A DNA stretch of 64,000 nt from Trachythela sp. YZ-2020. Taxonomy: Eukaryota; Cnidaria; Anthozoa; Malacalcyonacea; Clavulariidae. The notes below the pieces were generated by a model. It did no database searches, was not told where the DNA came from, and worked only from the letters and a program-made list of their open reading frames with translations. Within the stretch, counting starts at the first letter, position 1, and each line of letters begins with the position of its first letter. Positions 30,685 through 41,436 of this stretch are shown in pieces. The stretch is from assembly GCA_016169945.1 (NCBI GenBank), contig JADLSH010000367.1, positions 7,034,501-7,098,500 of the forward strand, in the 5' to 3' direction. The position numbers were made by a program, and so were the translations under genes.

Positions 30685-30712
30685 GTTGGTTACTTTATTT
30701 AGATGCTTATGT

Positions 30713-31032
30713 CTATCTCGCATCGACTATGAGCTTCTCCAGCAAATGCTTGGTGGCTGTCTTGTACTTACTGAACCCAGGTACTCCAAGCTCCTTTGCC
30801 TCCTGCTTAAGCATTGTGAGTGTAACCTTCTTATCTTTCTTCACCTTTCTAAAATGAGTGAATCTATAATCTGTATCACAACTAAAGGCATAAATCAACT
30901 CCCGATGCATCTCTCCATACGTCATACAAATCCTATACCCCGCATCATGTTCAAAGTTATTATGTCCACAGTCTTCCTCCCCCTCTGAGATTTTCTTGAT
31001 ATTTCCTGAATATATTTATTTGCAAGATCCAT
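30713..31032 (-). pseudogene. Zinc-binding and SAP-like Polinton gene, copy 1
   Basis: Starts at 31032 (MDLANKYIQE) with one frameshift near 30985. It then contains EEDCGHNNFEHDAGYRICMT, a C-x2-H and C-containing arrangement like a small zinc ribbon (the last Cys appears as Tyr), followed by a SAP/Rho_N-like helix pair (LTMLKQEAKELGVPGFSKYK). The open portion is 30713-30925. The copy next to it (31075-31396) still has the C-x2-C pair. The domain mix suggests a DNA- or RNA-binding late regulator, which is inference. Confidence 0.65.
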
Positions 31033-31074
31033 GTTTTATTAATGGTGTTGTTTTCTATAAATGCTGCTTGGCTC

Positions 31075-31396
31075 CTTTGCTACTGCATTGACTATGAGCT
31101 TCTCCAGCACACGCTTTGTGTCTTTCTTGTACTTACTGAAACCAGGTATGCCGAGCTCTTTCGCCCTCTACTTAAGCTTTGTAAGTGTCATCTTTCTTAA
31201 ATGGTTGAATATATCATTCTCGTAATAACTAAATCTATAAATCAGCTCCTTCTCTTGTTTACGATAACATTCTCCACACGACATACAAACTAGAGATCCC
31301 CTATAATTTTCAAAGTAATCATGTTCACAGTTTCCTATGCCACTTTATCTGAGGTTTTCTTGTTATTTTCATAATATATTTCTTTGCAGGTCTCAT
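31075..31396 (-). pseudogene. Zinc-binding and SAP-like Polinton gene, copy 2
   Basis: A tandem duplicate of 30713-31032 with the same upstream sequence (TTAATGGTGTTGTTTTCTATA, in plus orientation, on the promoter side of both). It shows NCEHDYFENYRGSLVCMSCG, with the complete C-x-H and C-x2-C zinc set, and AKELGIPGFSKYKKDTKR. A TAG stop lies within it (about 31172-31174), and its start is damaged. The duplicates differ at many positions, so the duplication is older than the inverted-repeat homogenisation at the element ends. Confidence 0.65.
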
Positions 31397-31432
31397 GTTT
31401 TATTAATGGTGTTGTTTTCTATAAAATAAAGT

Positions 31433-31594
31433 ATGATAATGCTGCTTGGCCTGGGTATCGGTGCAATCATGATACGCAACTATATACGTCATTGCGAAAC
31501 CTGTAATAAAGAGGTTAAAACACAAAACAAGGATGAATTACCACCGTTCTCAACCACTACGGGCACACTTCTCATTAAAAGTGGTGGAAAATGA
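31433..31594 (+). CDS. Small possible membrane peptide
   Basis: A 53-codon frame: MIMLLGLGIGAIMIRNYI is hydrophobic, followed by HCETCNKEVKTQNKDE and a Ser/Thr/Gly-rich end. It overlaps the start of the next plus-strand frame. Support is only its position and the hydrophobic N-terminus. Confidence 0.35.
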   Translation: MIMLLGLGIGAIMIRNYIRHCETCNKEVKTQNKDELPPFSTTTGTLLIKSGGK

Positions 31595-31898
31595 GAAATG
31601 GGAGATACAGCATCCTAACCTTCAAACATTCAACATAGTGTTAATTAAGATAATCTCAATAAGTAAGGATTTGCGAAGAGTTGGGTTTCAGATTCTGGTA
31701 AAGGAAGTTGACTTAGGACCCGTAACATATGTAAGCGATGGTGAGGATATGGTTAGCCTTAAAATCTATAAACAAGTATTGGTTAATGGAAGTTCAAAGC
31801 TTACACTAAAAACCGTCGGTAAAGTTAAAGGTATACATCATCTCTCTATAATAGTATACTGTGTTCAAGCAGAATTAGAGATGATGAGCAAACTCTAG
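31533..31898 (+). CDS. Polinton terminal gene of unknown function
   Basis: A 121-codon frame of which the last 75 codons are repeated, inverted, at 5208-5435. The sequence alternates hydrophobic and polar residues (RRVGFQILVKEVDLGPVTYV and SKLTLKTVGKVKGIHHLSII), as in a beta-rich protein. No family recognised. Its N-terminal part (MNYHRSQPLRAHFSLKVVEN) is unique to this end. The two copies of the shared part differ at only two residues, far less than expected from the decay of the neighbouring genes. Confidence 0.5.
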   Translation: MNYHRSQPLRAHFSLKVVENEKWEIQHPNLQTFNIVLIKIISISKDLRRVGFQILVKEVDLGPVTYVSDGEDMVSLKIYKQVLVNGSSKLTLKTVGKVKGIHHLSIIVYCVQAELEMMSKL

Positions 31899-32072
31899 GA
31901 AAACATGTTAAGAGAATAAACACATTTAGGAGCCGGATGCATGAGATTTATACGGAAAGAGTTAACAAGATCGCACTGTCGGCTAACGATAATAAAAGAA
32001 TCATATTGCCGGATGGAGTCAACACAATAGCCTTAGGGCATCGGCGGACGAAGTAAGACTTTTAAAAAAGAA
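31650..32072. repeat. Right copy of the inverted repeat plus polymerase C-terminal tail
   Basis: 31650-32003 is the inverted partner of 5103-5456. From 31899 on it is derived from the polymerase C-terminus (SRMHEIYTERVNKIALSAND) and continues past the repeat to the polymerase stop (GVNTIALGHRRTK, TAA) and the CTTTTAAAAAAG that follows the polymerase at 5475-5490. The window thus has three copies of the polymerase 3' end: the gene itself, and one fragment in each inverted repeat. Confidence 0.85.
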
Positions 32073-32356
32073 ATTTTTTGAAAGTGAGTCAGAAAACGTT
32101 GCCAGGATTTCCCTACCATCCTGAAACTGAAAATGTTGGTGGTGGTAGGGTCCGGACGGCGCATTTGGAAAATGCGTTAGAACCGGTATCCTCATACTAC
32201 TGGCCGCCTTGACCGGGTAAGACTGGGGAGAACAACGGCGGCGTCTTGACAACAAAAGTGATTAAGATTTCAAATTGATACAACGCGCCATCAGCGTTTC
32301 AATTGTTTTCATCGGAGTTGTTTATATATTTTTTTATCTTATCCATCTTTAAAGCG

Positions 32357-35031
32357 ATGACTTCTTTTAGAAAAACTCGAAACCTTCTCGCTATTGCACT
32401 TGATGCGGGTTATATCAACGAGGAAGAGTTTTTGTTGTGGGATGAGAACACATCCAAAAATCCCGACTTTCCCGTTGACATTTATCCATGGTTCAACTTG
32501 GATGAAAAAAACGCCACCGAAGTGAAAGCTGAGTTTCGTTTTGAGAAGAATGACATTCCTACTTTGCAGCAGGTGTTAAGAATTCCCGAAACATTTACAT
32601 GCCGGCAAGGAACAGTTTAAGACGGACGACGGGTTTGTGTGTTGTCTTGAAAAGGCTAACATATCCATGTCGATTTAGTGATATGATACCAACGTTTGGT
32701 TTATCGGTTCCGGAATTATGTACGATTTACAACATTGTTGTGGTATATATTTTTACTGAACATGGTCATCTAATCAGTCGCTGGAATGAGCCACTTCTTA
32801 GTCCCGAAAACCTAGAACAATATGCCGAGTCTATTGCTGCTAAAGGAGTCCCTTTGAGGAATTGTTTTGGCTTCATCGATGGAACTGTTCGTCCTATTTG
32901 CCGTCCGAAAAGCAACCAAAGATCTGTGTACAATGGCCATAAACGGGTACTCAGTATCAAGTTCCAGTCTGTTGTCCTGCCAAATGGTTTGGTTGCTAAT
33001 TTATACGGCCCAGTCGGTAAGTTTTTATTAAAACACTCTTTTACTCGTCAGCTGACAATGATATCGGGTCTTATGGACTTATACTGGCAAAATAATCATG
33101 CATACCAGATTGGTATGATAAATGAGCTAAAGCTATGTCTAAATTTGCTAAGGTGGTCATACCCCTTTAAATCATTTTTTCTCATTTTGCATGAAACAAA
33201 ATAAATTTTACCATTTTCTGAAAGGGTATGGTAAGGGAAACTAATTGGTGTGGAAAAAATTTCACATTCTCATTAATTGTGCTAATTAGCCAATATGGCG
33301 GCCGGTTAATTAGCAAAAAAATTATGGTACGCGGAACACGATATCTTGGGATAGAATAACTTTAATATCACAAATTATATATTTTTGGAAAGCTTAGAAC
33401 AAAATCTAGTGCCTGACATTCTTTATTTTTTTATAAATCCTTTTTTAAGAAAAATCTGTACGAAAATGTAAATCTTACTCAAAATTTCACATTTTTACTT
33501 GCTAATTAACAGGTAAATATGCTATAATTAATTACTTATTAAAAATCTTGATCATGACTTTTGAAAAACGTCAGGCACTAGCTTAAGGTATATACAATAT
33601 GTATGCCAAGTATCAATCCTCTACTTCAAATACTAAGAAAATTATGGTGTCACAAAAACTACCCATTATTGTAAAATCGCTAAATACGCAAAAATGCAAT
33701 TTAAAGTTTCGTGTTACTTCCACATTCAGGGCACTTCAAAACATCATCAAACACGACAAATAACACCGATACGTCCATGAATATTGTGCCTTCCTTCACA
33801 ACGTATATTTTCTTCATTAATACCTCTATAATGCGCACATTGGGCACCTATTTTGACACCAGAAGGACCAAGGTTTTCATCATTGAGAGTTGTGACCGCC
33901 ATCTTTAAATTTCTTCGCCGGTTTTCTAGGTGTCATTTTTACTCTTTTTCTGCCTCTATTGCGAGGATTTCCCATTTTTATGATCAGAATAACAAAATAA
34001 AACAAATGCGAAATACCAAAGATTATTGAAGAAAATTGACGCAGTTGTGAAGTTTAGAGTTGCCGATCGCTCACGCTGTTGTTTATAGCTATGTAACCTC
34101 CCCCAAACGGACCAATCACAATACAGCAAACCGAAAGGCCTTTAAATAACATACATCAAAAGGAGAACTGAAAACTTTTAGGGCATTTTTTGAAGCGAAT
34201 TGGGTTGAAAACTCGTTGCTAAGGCGTTGCTAAGGCGAAAATGTTATGATGAAATTTGTTTTATAAAATAACATGTATATAACGCGTGCTCTGATTGGTC
34301 GAAACCCGTGTTTGGATCAGGCCATCCAAACACGGAAGACTATCGTGTTGTTGTTATTTTATAAAACAATTACTTTATGGTTTCCGTGTTTGGATGGCCT
34401 GATCCAAACACTTGGGAATGTTGCTCGAGTTAAGAAAAGCTCGCAAAATCACTCGCCTTCGGCTCGAGATTTCGCGCGCTTTTCTCAACTCTCGCAACAT
34501 TCCCGCGTGTTTGGATCAGGCCATCCAAACACGGAAACCATAAAGTAATTGTATATTACCCTGGAGATGGCCATGCTTTTGTTTTCAATTGAGTAATGTA
34601 TTTTATTTACAATATTCAAATTATCTTACTGTAGAAGGAAAACGGCATGATGAACTCAATAATCTTGAAGAACATGCATTCTCTCCAACTGTGAAGCCAT
34701 GTGCCTTTATGGAGATCCCGCATATCCACTCAGGGTCCACATGCAAGCTCCATTCAGAGATGCTCCCATTACACCAGAATTGGCAGCGTACAACCAGAGT
34801 ATGAGTAGTGTGCGAGTGTCTGTGGAGTGGATTTTTCGAGACATTATCAACTATTTTAAGTTTATGGACTTCAAGAAAAATCTGAAGATAGGCCTTAGTC
34901 AAGTAGGCAAAATGTATATAGTCTCTGCCCTTTTAAGAAATGCAATTACATGTCTTTATGGTAACACAACCTCAAAGTTCTTTGAATTAGAGCCTCCAAC
35001 ATTGCAGGAGTATTTCTCTTCAATTAAATAA
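32357..35031 (+). pseudogene. PIF/Harbinger transposase 1 (DDE_Tnp_4 nuclease), spliced
   Basis: Exon 1 starts at 32357 (MTSFRKTRNLLAIALDAGYI), has a frameshift near 32600, and reaches NCFGFIDGTVRPICRPKSNQ, the first catalytic Asp block, and ANLYGPV. It ends at a GT donor (33017). A 1.6-kb intron with repeats ends at TACTGTAG (34634). Exon 2 continues with GKRHD, then a frameshift, then MCLYGDPAYPLRVHMQAPF (second catalytic Asp), MSSVRVSVEWIFRDIINYFK (Glu) and the end LEPPTLQEYFSSIK. Function: nuclease that cuts element ends. Two frame breaks make it inactive. Its partner Myb-like gene lies downstream on the opposite strand, a common Harbinger arrangement. Confidence 0.88.
33205..34620. other. 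Harbinger intron with palindromic repeat
   Basis: No coding sequence. At 34300-34545 there are three alternating copies of a palindrome with arms CCGTGTTTGGAT and ATCCAAACACGG around a CAGGCC-type loop. TTTCCGTGTTTGGATGGCC next to ATTACTTTATGG recurs inverted at 34368-34400 and 34515-34550, so this is a small foldback element inside the intron. Confidence 0.6.
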
Positions 35032-35371
35032 CCACTGCTTGTTGAAAGTAACACAAAATTTCTTGTCTAATTCAAGAAGCTTTGAGGTTATTAAATGCAA
35101 ATAATAAACTATGCACTTATCAATGTTAAATCCAATGGGTTTTATTAATATTATACCATCTCAAATAATTTTGTATAATATATATAATGTTTATGAATTT
35201 CAACTTGACAAATTAAATTATATTGTAATTATGATCACTTTGATTTGTAATTAACCCATTTTCATCAATTCAAATTATTATAAAATATGTTTCTTAATAA
35301 ATTTAATAATCAAACATTGCTTCGTCAATAAAAATGTTTGAAAACATTATCCAAGATATATTAATGGAGAA

Positions 35372-35722
35372 TTAAACATAATAATACCATGGCATTTTGG
35401 AAAAATGGTGATTAAGTTTCCTCTCAAGCCTCGGGAGGATTTGTTCCTCCAAGATCACATCAAGCTCAGTCTGCTCTGGGCTTATACCACTGGCATTCAG
35501 CTCTTCTCGCACCTTTCTCTTGTACTTTGCAACCAACTTCTTGTAATGGTCTCTCACAGATCTTTGGTCGACACGGAAAGTTGGCTGTTTCATGTCGGAT
35601 AACTTGTCAGCAATCGACTCCCAAACTTCCCCTCTTTCTGTTGATGACTTCCTTGTACTAAAAAGGTTTGATACCATTATTTCTCGACAAAATATCACAT
35701 CTCTGTCCGGTGTCCAAGACAT
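35372..35722 (-). CDS. Harbinger 1 Myb/SANT-like DNA-binding protein
   Basis: From the Met at 35722 (MSWTPDRDVIFCREIMVSNL) 116 codons are open. The Trp-rich trihelix pattern (W-x-P-D-R-D, GEVWESIADKLSDM, and FRVDQRSVRDHYKKLVAKYK) fits the Myb/SANT-like domain of Harbinger accessory proteins, which carry the transposase to element ends. A basic/acidic helical tail follows (ISPEQTELDVILEEQILPRL). I prefer this start to the longer frame (to 36001), because 5' sequence there belongs to LINE 3 on the other strand and because Harbinger 2 starts at the same residue pattern. Intact as read. Confidence 0.8.
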   Translation of the reverse strand: MSWTPDRDVIFCREIMVSNLFSTRKSSTERGEVWESIADKLSDMKQPTFRVDQRSVRDHYKKLVAKYKRKVREELNASGISPEQTELDVILEEQILPRLERKLNHHFSKMPWYYYV

Positions 35723-35786
35723 AATCGGGTTTTTTGCGGACCTATAATAAAATCGAACAGTCTTTTTTTCCACATCATGGGAAGTA

Positions 35787-36599
35787 TTGCCGCCCCCCAG
35801 TATGGCGAGATCACCCAGACCTTGTAACACAACTAACAACATTAGTATAACATTATTAGAACAAACGAGACATGCAAGCTCAAGTCTCCCACGCGTAATT
35901 CCACGCTGTTTAGTATTAAACGCTAGATCCATTGTCAAACCAGTTGCCTTACCTGCCTTGTATGCATATCTTAAGTGTAACAACATTGACCTTTGCTTCA
36001 TCTCTGAAACATGGTTAAAACCGGATGTACCTAACTCCCTTGTTTGTCCTGCTGGATTTTCTATTGTTAGGAAAGACAGAATAAACTGTCGTGGTGACGG
36101 CGTTGCAATTATCTGTAGGAATGATTGGAAAATGCAAACATTACTTAATTTGGATAATACATTTGAATGTTTATGGACAAAATTTTTTACTGGAAACTCC
36201 GATTATTATGTTGCAACTATATACCACCCACCTGATAATGACTACAATGACCAAGATTTAACGGAATTCCTGATTGACTCGTGTGAACAATTATTGTCTT
36301 CGAAACCAGACTCGAAGATAATAGTTGCTGGAGATATCAATAAGTTGAACATTCGAAATGTTCTTAATCAGCTATCATTTGCCCAACTTGTGAAGGTTCC
36401 TACAAGAGGTCAAAATATATTGGACGTTTTTATCACAAACGTCCCACATTATTGGAAAAATATCAAAGTGGCCAAAAGGTTGGTGAGATCCGATCATGAC
36501 ATGATAATAACCTATCCCCGTGACGTAATCAAAGCGAGAACAGATTCGTACTTTAGAGACGTAAGAGAACACAAAAAATTGAATATGTTGAACTCTTGA
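35787..36599 (+). pseudogene. LINE 3 APE-type endonuclease
   Basis: A 270-codon frame. Endonuclease motifs: LVLNARSIVKPVALPALYAY, LCFISETWLKPDVPN (catalytic Glu), YVATIYHPPDNDYND, IIVAGDINKLN, and VRSDHDMIITYP (catalytic SDH). The first residues up to about 45 are low in similarity to such proteins and rich in Ser/Thr/Asn. The frame stops before the linker, which continues at 36640 in another frame. Confidence 0.85.
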
Positions 36600-36639
36600 T
36601 TTCGACATAATAACTGCAGATGGACAAACTCCAGATGAA

Positions 36640-38117
36640 ATGATTGAGAAATTTTATGCAATGATATGGCCAATATTTGAAAAATGTTTTCCATTAATGA
36701 AAGTAAGAACTTCTTCACGTGACACACTGTTTATGTCTCCTCTCGTAAAATATCTGTTGAAACAAAGAAAAAGGGCTATCCGGACTCAAAATACAGAATC
36801 TAATGTAAGGTTGAAGGAGAAGATCAATAAATTAATTCGAGACAATCAATTGCGTGCTGTTAAACACGAGATGAATAACCATAAAGCTGGAACAAAACGA
36901 TGGTGATCGAATGTAAATAATATTACGTCGAGGAAAAGTCGGAATGCATCTGTCAGTGCTCTCATTGATCCCAACGAAATAAATGTATATTTCCAAGGCA
37001 TAAACACTGACCCTAATTATATAACCCCGGAGCTTTTGCAAATCTCAGAAGGCACAAGAATTCCATTTTTGTGCACTAACACCGTCCATGATCTGGCCCT
37101 GAAGATCTCCCAAACTGGTTCTTGAAAGAATATGCTATAGAGTTGGCACCTGTCATCACAGAAATCTTTAATACGTCACTGAGAGTTGGCAAGGTGCTTA
37201 AAATGTGGAAGCTTGCTAATGTTTTACCACTGCCCAAAGAAGCTCCCCTGAATTCATGTAATCACTAAGGCCAATCTCATTAACGGATATTATCATGAGG
37301 TTATTTGAGACAGGTGTGTATAAAACTGAATTATAAAAAGTTTGCATATAAAAAGGGACACAATTCAACTATGGCCTTGATCAAATGTCAACATGCATGG
37401 CTAAAGTGGTTAGACAGTGATGCTAATTATGTAAGAGTACTCTCGTTTGATTTCAGCAAAGCATTTGATAATGTGCCCCATGACATTTTAATTGAGAAGA
37501 TTAAAAAGCTACCAATCAATCCGTATGTTGTGAATTGGATAATCAGTTTCCTCAAAGGCAGAAAACAGAGAGTAGTGGTCGATGGAATTACAACAGAATA
37601 CCTGAATATAAATCGAGGTGTGCCTCAGGGAACTGTGTTGGGTCCTGTTCTCTTTTCTATAATGGTGAATGACATTAAGGCTGTTGATTCTTCCAACCAG
37701 TTAGTGAAATTTGCGGATGATCTGACGTTAGAAATACCTGGCACAGAGGCTGGAGACACAGCAGGTGCTGAAGTCAACAGTATTCAATTGTGGTCGGAAC
37801 AAAATAGGATGCCCTTGAACATGAAAAAGACATACGAAATGGTTGTGCGGGAAAAGACATCTGCGCCCCTCCCGAATCCCTTCCCTTCAATTGAGCGTAA
37901 AGAATGGTTGAAGATCCTAGGAGTCACTCTACAAGATAACCCGTGCAAGTGGGACTTGCACTTCGACGAAATGCTTAAGAAAGCTGGCGGAAGAATGTAT
38001 ATTATGCGAGTGTGTAAATATTATGGCCTGCCTAGGAAACAATTAGACATGTTGTTCAATAGCTTAATTATGTCAATATTTACTTATGCAATTGAACTAT
38101 GGAGATGTGCATCATAA
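36640..38117 (+). pseudogene. LINE 3 linker and reverse transcriptase
   Basis: The linker fragments (36640-36906 and 36905-37080, with SALIDPNEINVYFQGINTDP) are broken by stops. The RT frame (37305-38117) has VLSFDFSKAFDNVPHDILIE (first catalytic Asp), NRGVPQGTVLGPVLFSIMVN, and LVKFADDLTLE (FADD catalytic box). LKILGVTLQDNPCKWDLHFD and the thumb region follow. At least three frame breaks are present between linker and RT. 38187-38393 encodes the C-terminal tail (KRSRILRPRRHNFELPLVKT). Confidence 0.85.
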
Positions 38118-38602
38118 AGTAAATATATTAACGAAATTGATAAATTACTTAATCGTGCACATAGAAATGGTTACATAACTAAAAAGTTGAACATTTTGGA
38201 GATAAGTAACAAGAGAGACAAAAAATTGTGGGACAAAATAACTCTTAATGAAGGTAATGCATTACAGGAACTACTGCCAGAAAAACGAAGTAGAATTCTT
38301 AGACCTAGGAGACACAACTTCGAACTACCATTAGTGAAAACGGAACAATACAAGAACGCGTTCATAAACCGGTGCTTGTTTAACTTTATATAATAACTAT
38401 ACCAATACTCACATATAAAATAATTATATATTTTTATATATTTCAATACATTTTTAACAATTAGTGCATGCAAAATTTATATAAGATTGCAAATAGTTAT
38501 ATATTTTAACATAGTAATAGTTTATCTTCTTTATCCATTGATGTAAACTCAGACGTGTGTTTTTGAGTCCTTAATAAAGACCTTTATTATTATTATTATT
38601 AA

Positions 38603-39161
38603 GTTGCATAAAAAAAACAAAAAACATTAGCTACCGCAAAACAAAAAGTTATGAAGCTAAAATGCATTTTAAAAGCATTGGCAAGACAAATAAATGCAAT
38701 ATTGTAAAATATAAGGCCTTTATTTCTATTCCCAAGCAAAGTTTCACACAAGGTTTCAAGACACGAAAAACAACCATTCATACGAAAGGTTTACGAAATG
38801 TCAAAAGGAGAAAAGACAGGTCAAGTAAGGTCAAGTTCAATGCACCCACTTCCGTTTTGAATTAAAAATTAACCAATAGTTTGTCAGAGTAAATTGAGTA
38901 CTTCACGCAACAAATTATATAAGTAACTGAATAATTATTACTTACTTTTGGCTTGTGGAAGGTACGAGTTCGGCCATTTCAACAAGAAACAAAACGAATG
39001 TCAAAATATTTTACGACGCCGTGAAATTTGCAAAAGTACGTCGTCGACGAGGTGACGACGCGCTTGTCTTGTAGCGTACGCATGCGCAGTCAGCTAAAGT
39101 TGGAAAAATTACTTCCGGGCAGCCGCGTCGTGACCGCGCGTCGTCGCATCTTAAGCTCGCA
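38603..39161. other. No gene seen
   Basis: AT-rich up to 38990, then a GC-rich stretch with several copies of GACGACG/CGTCGTC (39010-39160) just outside Harbinger 2; this may be part of its left terminus. Confidence 0.4.
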
Positions 39162-39301
39162 AGTTTACGATTGACGACGCGGTGTGCGAAGACGCCGCAA
39201 GAGGACTGGAGAGTAGCGCGGTTGGGGTGTCTTGACTTGTTCCCGCGGCGTCTTATTGCACTACGAAACGCAATTTTTCTAATTTTACGTCGTGTTGACA
39301 A

Positions 39302-40356
39302 CGTGGTATGTTTTAAGGTGAGTTTTCATATTTTTCTCTTTGAAATATAAAATTATAGTGCTTGTTTTGCTTACTTGATCACCCTGGCATAACCGTGTAA
39401 CCGTTTTGTGTCAGCTTGTGCAGTAATATAAACAATTCCCATATAGCCATGTTATGTATTTAGAAACAAGATATAGAGTCAAAGGCAGCAGGAAGCCGGC
39501 AAGGCCAAAAGACTCCATTGTAAGTAAATTTAACATAAAAATTATATTCTATGTTTGAAGTACAAAATAATCTATGAACATTTGCATAAATTTCCACATT
39601 TCATTTCATTATTAAATATAAAACCCTTGCTTTTGTTTACGTTGTTGACCTGTTGTAGCAGGCGAAAAGTTCCTAAAAGCTATAAAATAATTTTGTGTTG
39701 TCATAGTAGTACTCATTGTGGAATTTTACAATGTCAAGCCTTCCAAAAGTTCCAATGGATTAAAGCAAAAGGTCCTCTATATACCAGAGCATGGAAGAGT
39801 GAACTTCACAACACATGTTTATTTTTCAAATATAAACCTTAAATTGGGTCAATATCTCCTAATAAGAAATTTTTGTACTTAGTAATTGTGTTCTGTTTCT
39901 AAAATTTCATGTGTGTTAATTAAATTTCCAAGGAGAACAATCGCATGGCCTACACCCTTCATTAGCACCTGAATTTGTGTTACTATTTATAAGTACATGT
40001 AATGTAGCTACAATCCTAGCCAAAACCATTGACTACACTCCAATAAATTTGTCGCCTTTGACGTTCCTAATTATAAAACGTCTACGTTTTCTTATCGAAA
40101 GACCCCCCTCACCCCCAAGATAATGTTGAGTCTATGTTAAATGCTTTAAACATGTTATGGGACACCATTCAACATTGATCGGTGGGGGGAGGGGAGACTC
40201 TTTACTTTAGTTGCGATTCACATAAATATGATGAGATATTGTATGTGTCGTTAATGTTTTAACCAGGATTGTAGGTCTAAGCATAGTGGTCAGAATATGT
40301 CTAGGTATAATAGATTCTTGTTACATGCTTTGTTTTAACCTTTTTGCAAACGAAAA
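39302..40356. other. Harbinger 2 left internal region, no gene
   Basis: AT-rich, no coding features recognised. C-rich CCCCCCTCACCCCC and GTGGGGGGAGGGGAG at 40103 and 40181 form an imperfect inverted pair with a shared AATGTTGA near each. Confidence 0.4.
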
Positions 40357-41152
40357 ATGTTATGGACCACAAGGCATGACATTTTACTATGCCGGGAAAT
40401 CTTGATGGAAAAACCATACAATTTTAAGCATGGTTCAAGGGAAAGAGGACATTGCTGGGATACAATATCAGATTATTTAAACCACATAAACAAAGAACAC
40501 ATTTTTGTTGACCAAAGGTCAGTACGTGATCGATTCACAAAGCTGGAAAAGCATCATAAGAGAAAAATGAGAGGAAAAAGCATCAGGTATCAGTCCAGCA
40601 TTTACAGAACTTGACCAGGCTTTGGAAAACATTGTAGAAAGGGCACAGGAAGCACAAGACGAGCTTTCATTAGAGAGTAAAAAGAATGAAAAAATGGCTG
40701 AAAAGAAAGAGGGTAACAGCATAAGATGTATGAAAAAGATTAATGGAATGCCTAGGAGAGACCAAGGAAAGAGAAGAAGGAAATAAGAAACCCCAGAAAA
40801 AAAGCAGTTGCTTGAAATATTTCAAAAAAAACATGAGAAAGAAATGGAATTAAGGAAAGAAGAAATCGAGTTAAAGAAAAGGGAGATGGCAATTAAAGAA
40901 AAGAAAGCGACAGGTGCATTGGAAATTCAATCAAAAGAAGAAGAAAGAAAAGGTAGAGAGATAGAACTGAAAGAAAGAGATGAAGAAATGCATGCAAGGA
41001 ATGAAAGTAATATGATTGCTACATTACAACAACAGCTACAGCAGCAACAAGCCATGTTTACACAAGTGCAGCAACAAAATAAGCTGTTGGAATTGTTCAA
41101 CAATTTGAAATATTATTGTTTTTTATATGTTACATATTGTTGTTACAATTAA
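40357..41152 (+). pseudogene. Harbinger 2 Myb/SANT-like protein with coiled-coil tail
   Basis: The frame from 40357 (MLWTTRHDILLCREILMEK) resembles the Harbinger 1 Myb-like protein residue by residue (GHCWDTISDYLNHI, FVDQRSVRDRFTKLEKHHKR). A frameshift near 40585 is followed by TELDQALENIVERAQEAQDE in the next frame, a stop near 40785, and then a long charged coiled coil (40808-41090: ELRKEEIELKKREMAIKEKK) and a Gln-rich stretch (LQQQLQQQQAMFTQVQQQNK). The tail is longer than that of Harbinger 1. Confidence 0.8.
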
Positions 41153-41436
41153 TTTATTTTCAATAATAAATATAAATATTTTCAGTAATAAGAATAATTA
41201 TTAATTGTACATTTAATTACTATCAATAATACTAATTTATTGCCTTAATAATTTATTGGAGATTTATTTAAAGTTAAGCTGACAATATACTATAAAAACA
41301 TTCCAGAAGGACATGTTTGCTTTACAATAGTATAATTATGTTGTGTTTTCTGTAAAATTATTTGACCTGAAATCTAATTATTTTAAACTTTCAGTGTAAT
41401 AAATTAGAGTGTTTGGTGTTGATTAATGTTTATTTT

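Larger units (their letters stand above)
5103..32072. mobile_element. Degraded Polinton/adintovirus-like endogenous element with nested insertions
   Basis: Three hallmarks occur in one block: a DNA polymerase B with protein-primed-family sequence (minus, 5490-7748), a double-jelly-roll-type major capsid protein (27036-28271) and an A32/FtsK-type packaging ATPase (28309-28911). A 354-bp inverted repeat lies near both ends (5103-5456 and 31650-32003). Small genes with transmembrane or SAP-like sequence fill the gaps. After removal of the nested insertions about 9 kb of element sequence remains. I see no retroviral-type integrase, adenain-like protease or penton gene, so parts are missing or too decayed. 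Limits are approximate: the right copy carries 69 further bases of polymerase-derived sequence beyond the inverted repeat. It is an old, defective genomic copy. Confidence 0.8.
35775..38602 (+). mobile_element. LINE 3: non-LTR retrotransposon, decayed
   Basis: The endonuclease (35787-36599), a linker (36640-37080) and a reverse transcriptase (37305-38117), with a C-terminal region (38187-38393), lie in order on the plus strand in different frames. The 3' end has a TTATTA repeat tail (38582-38602). Its protein sequence is clearly different from LINEs 1, 2 and 4, so it is another clade or subclade. The 5' end sits about 50-60 bases upstream of the Harbinger 1 Myb-like start, in opposite orientation. 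Confidence 0.85.

Noticed and set aside
35723..36001. N-terminal extension of the Harbinger 1 Myb-like protein
   Set aside because: The extension is antisense to LINE 3 and absent from the Harbinger 2 homologue.
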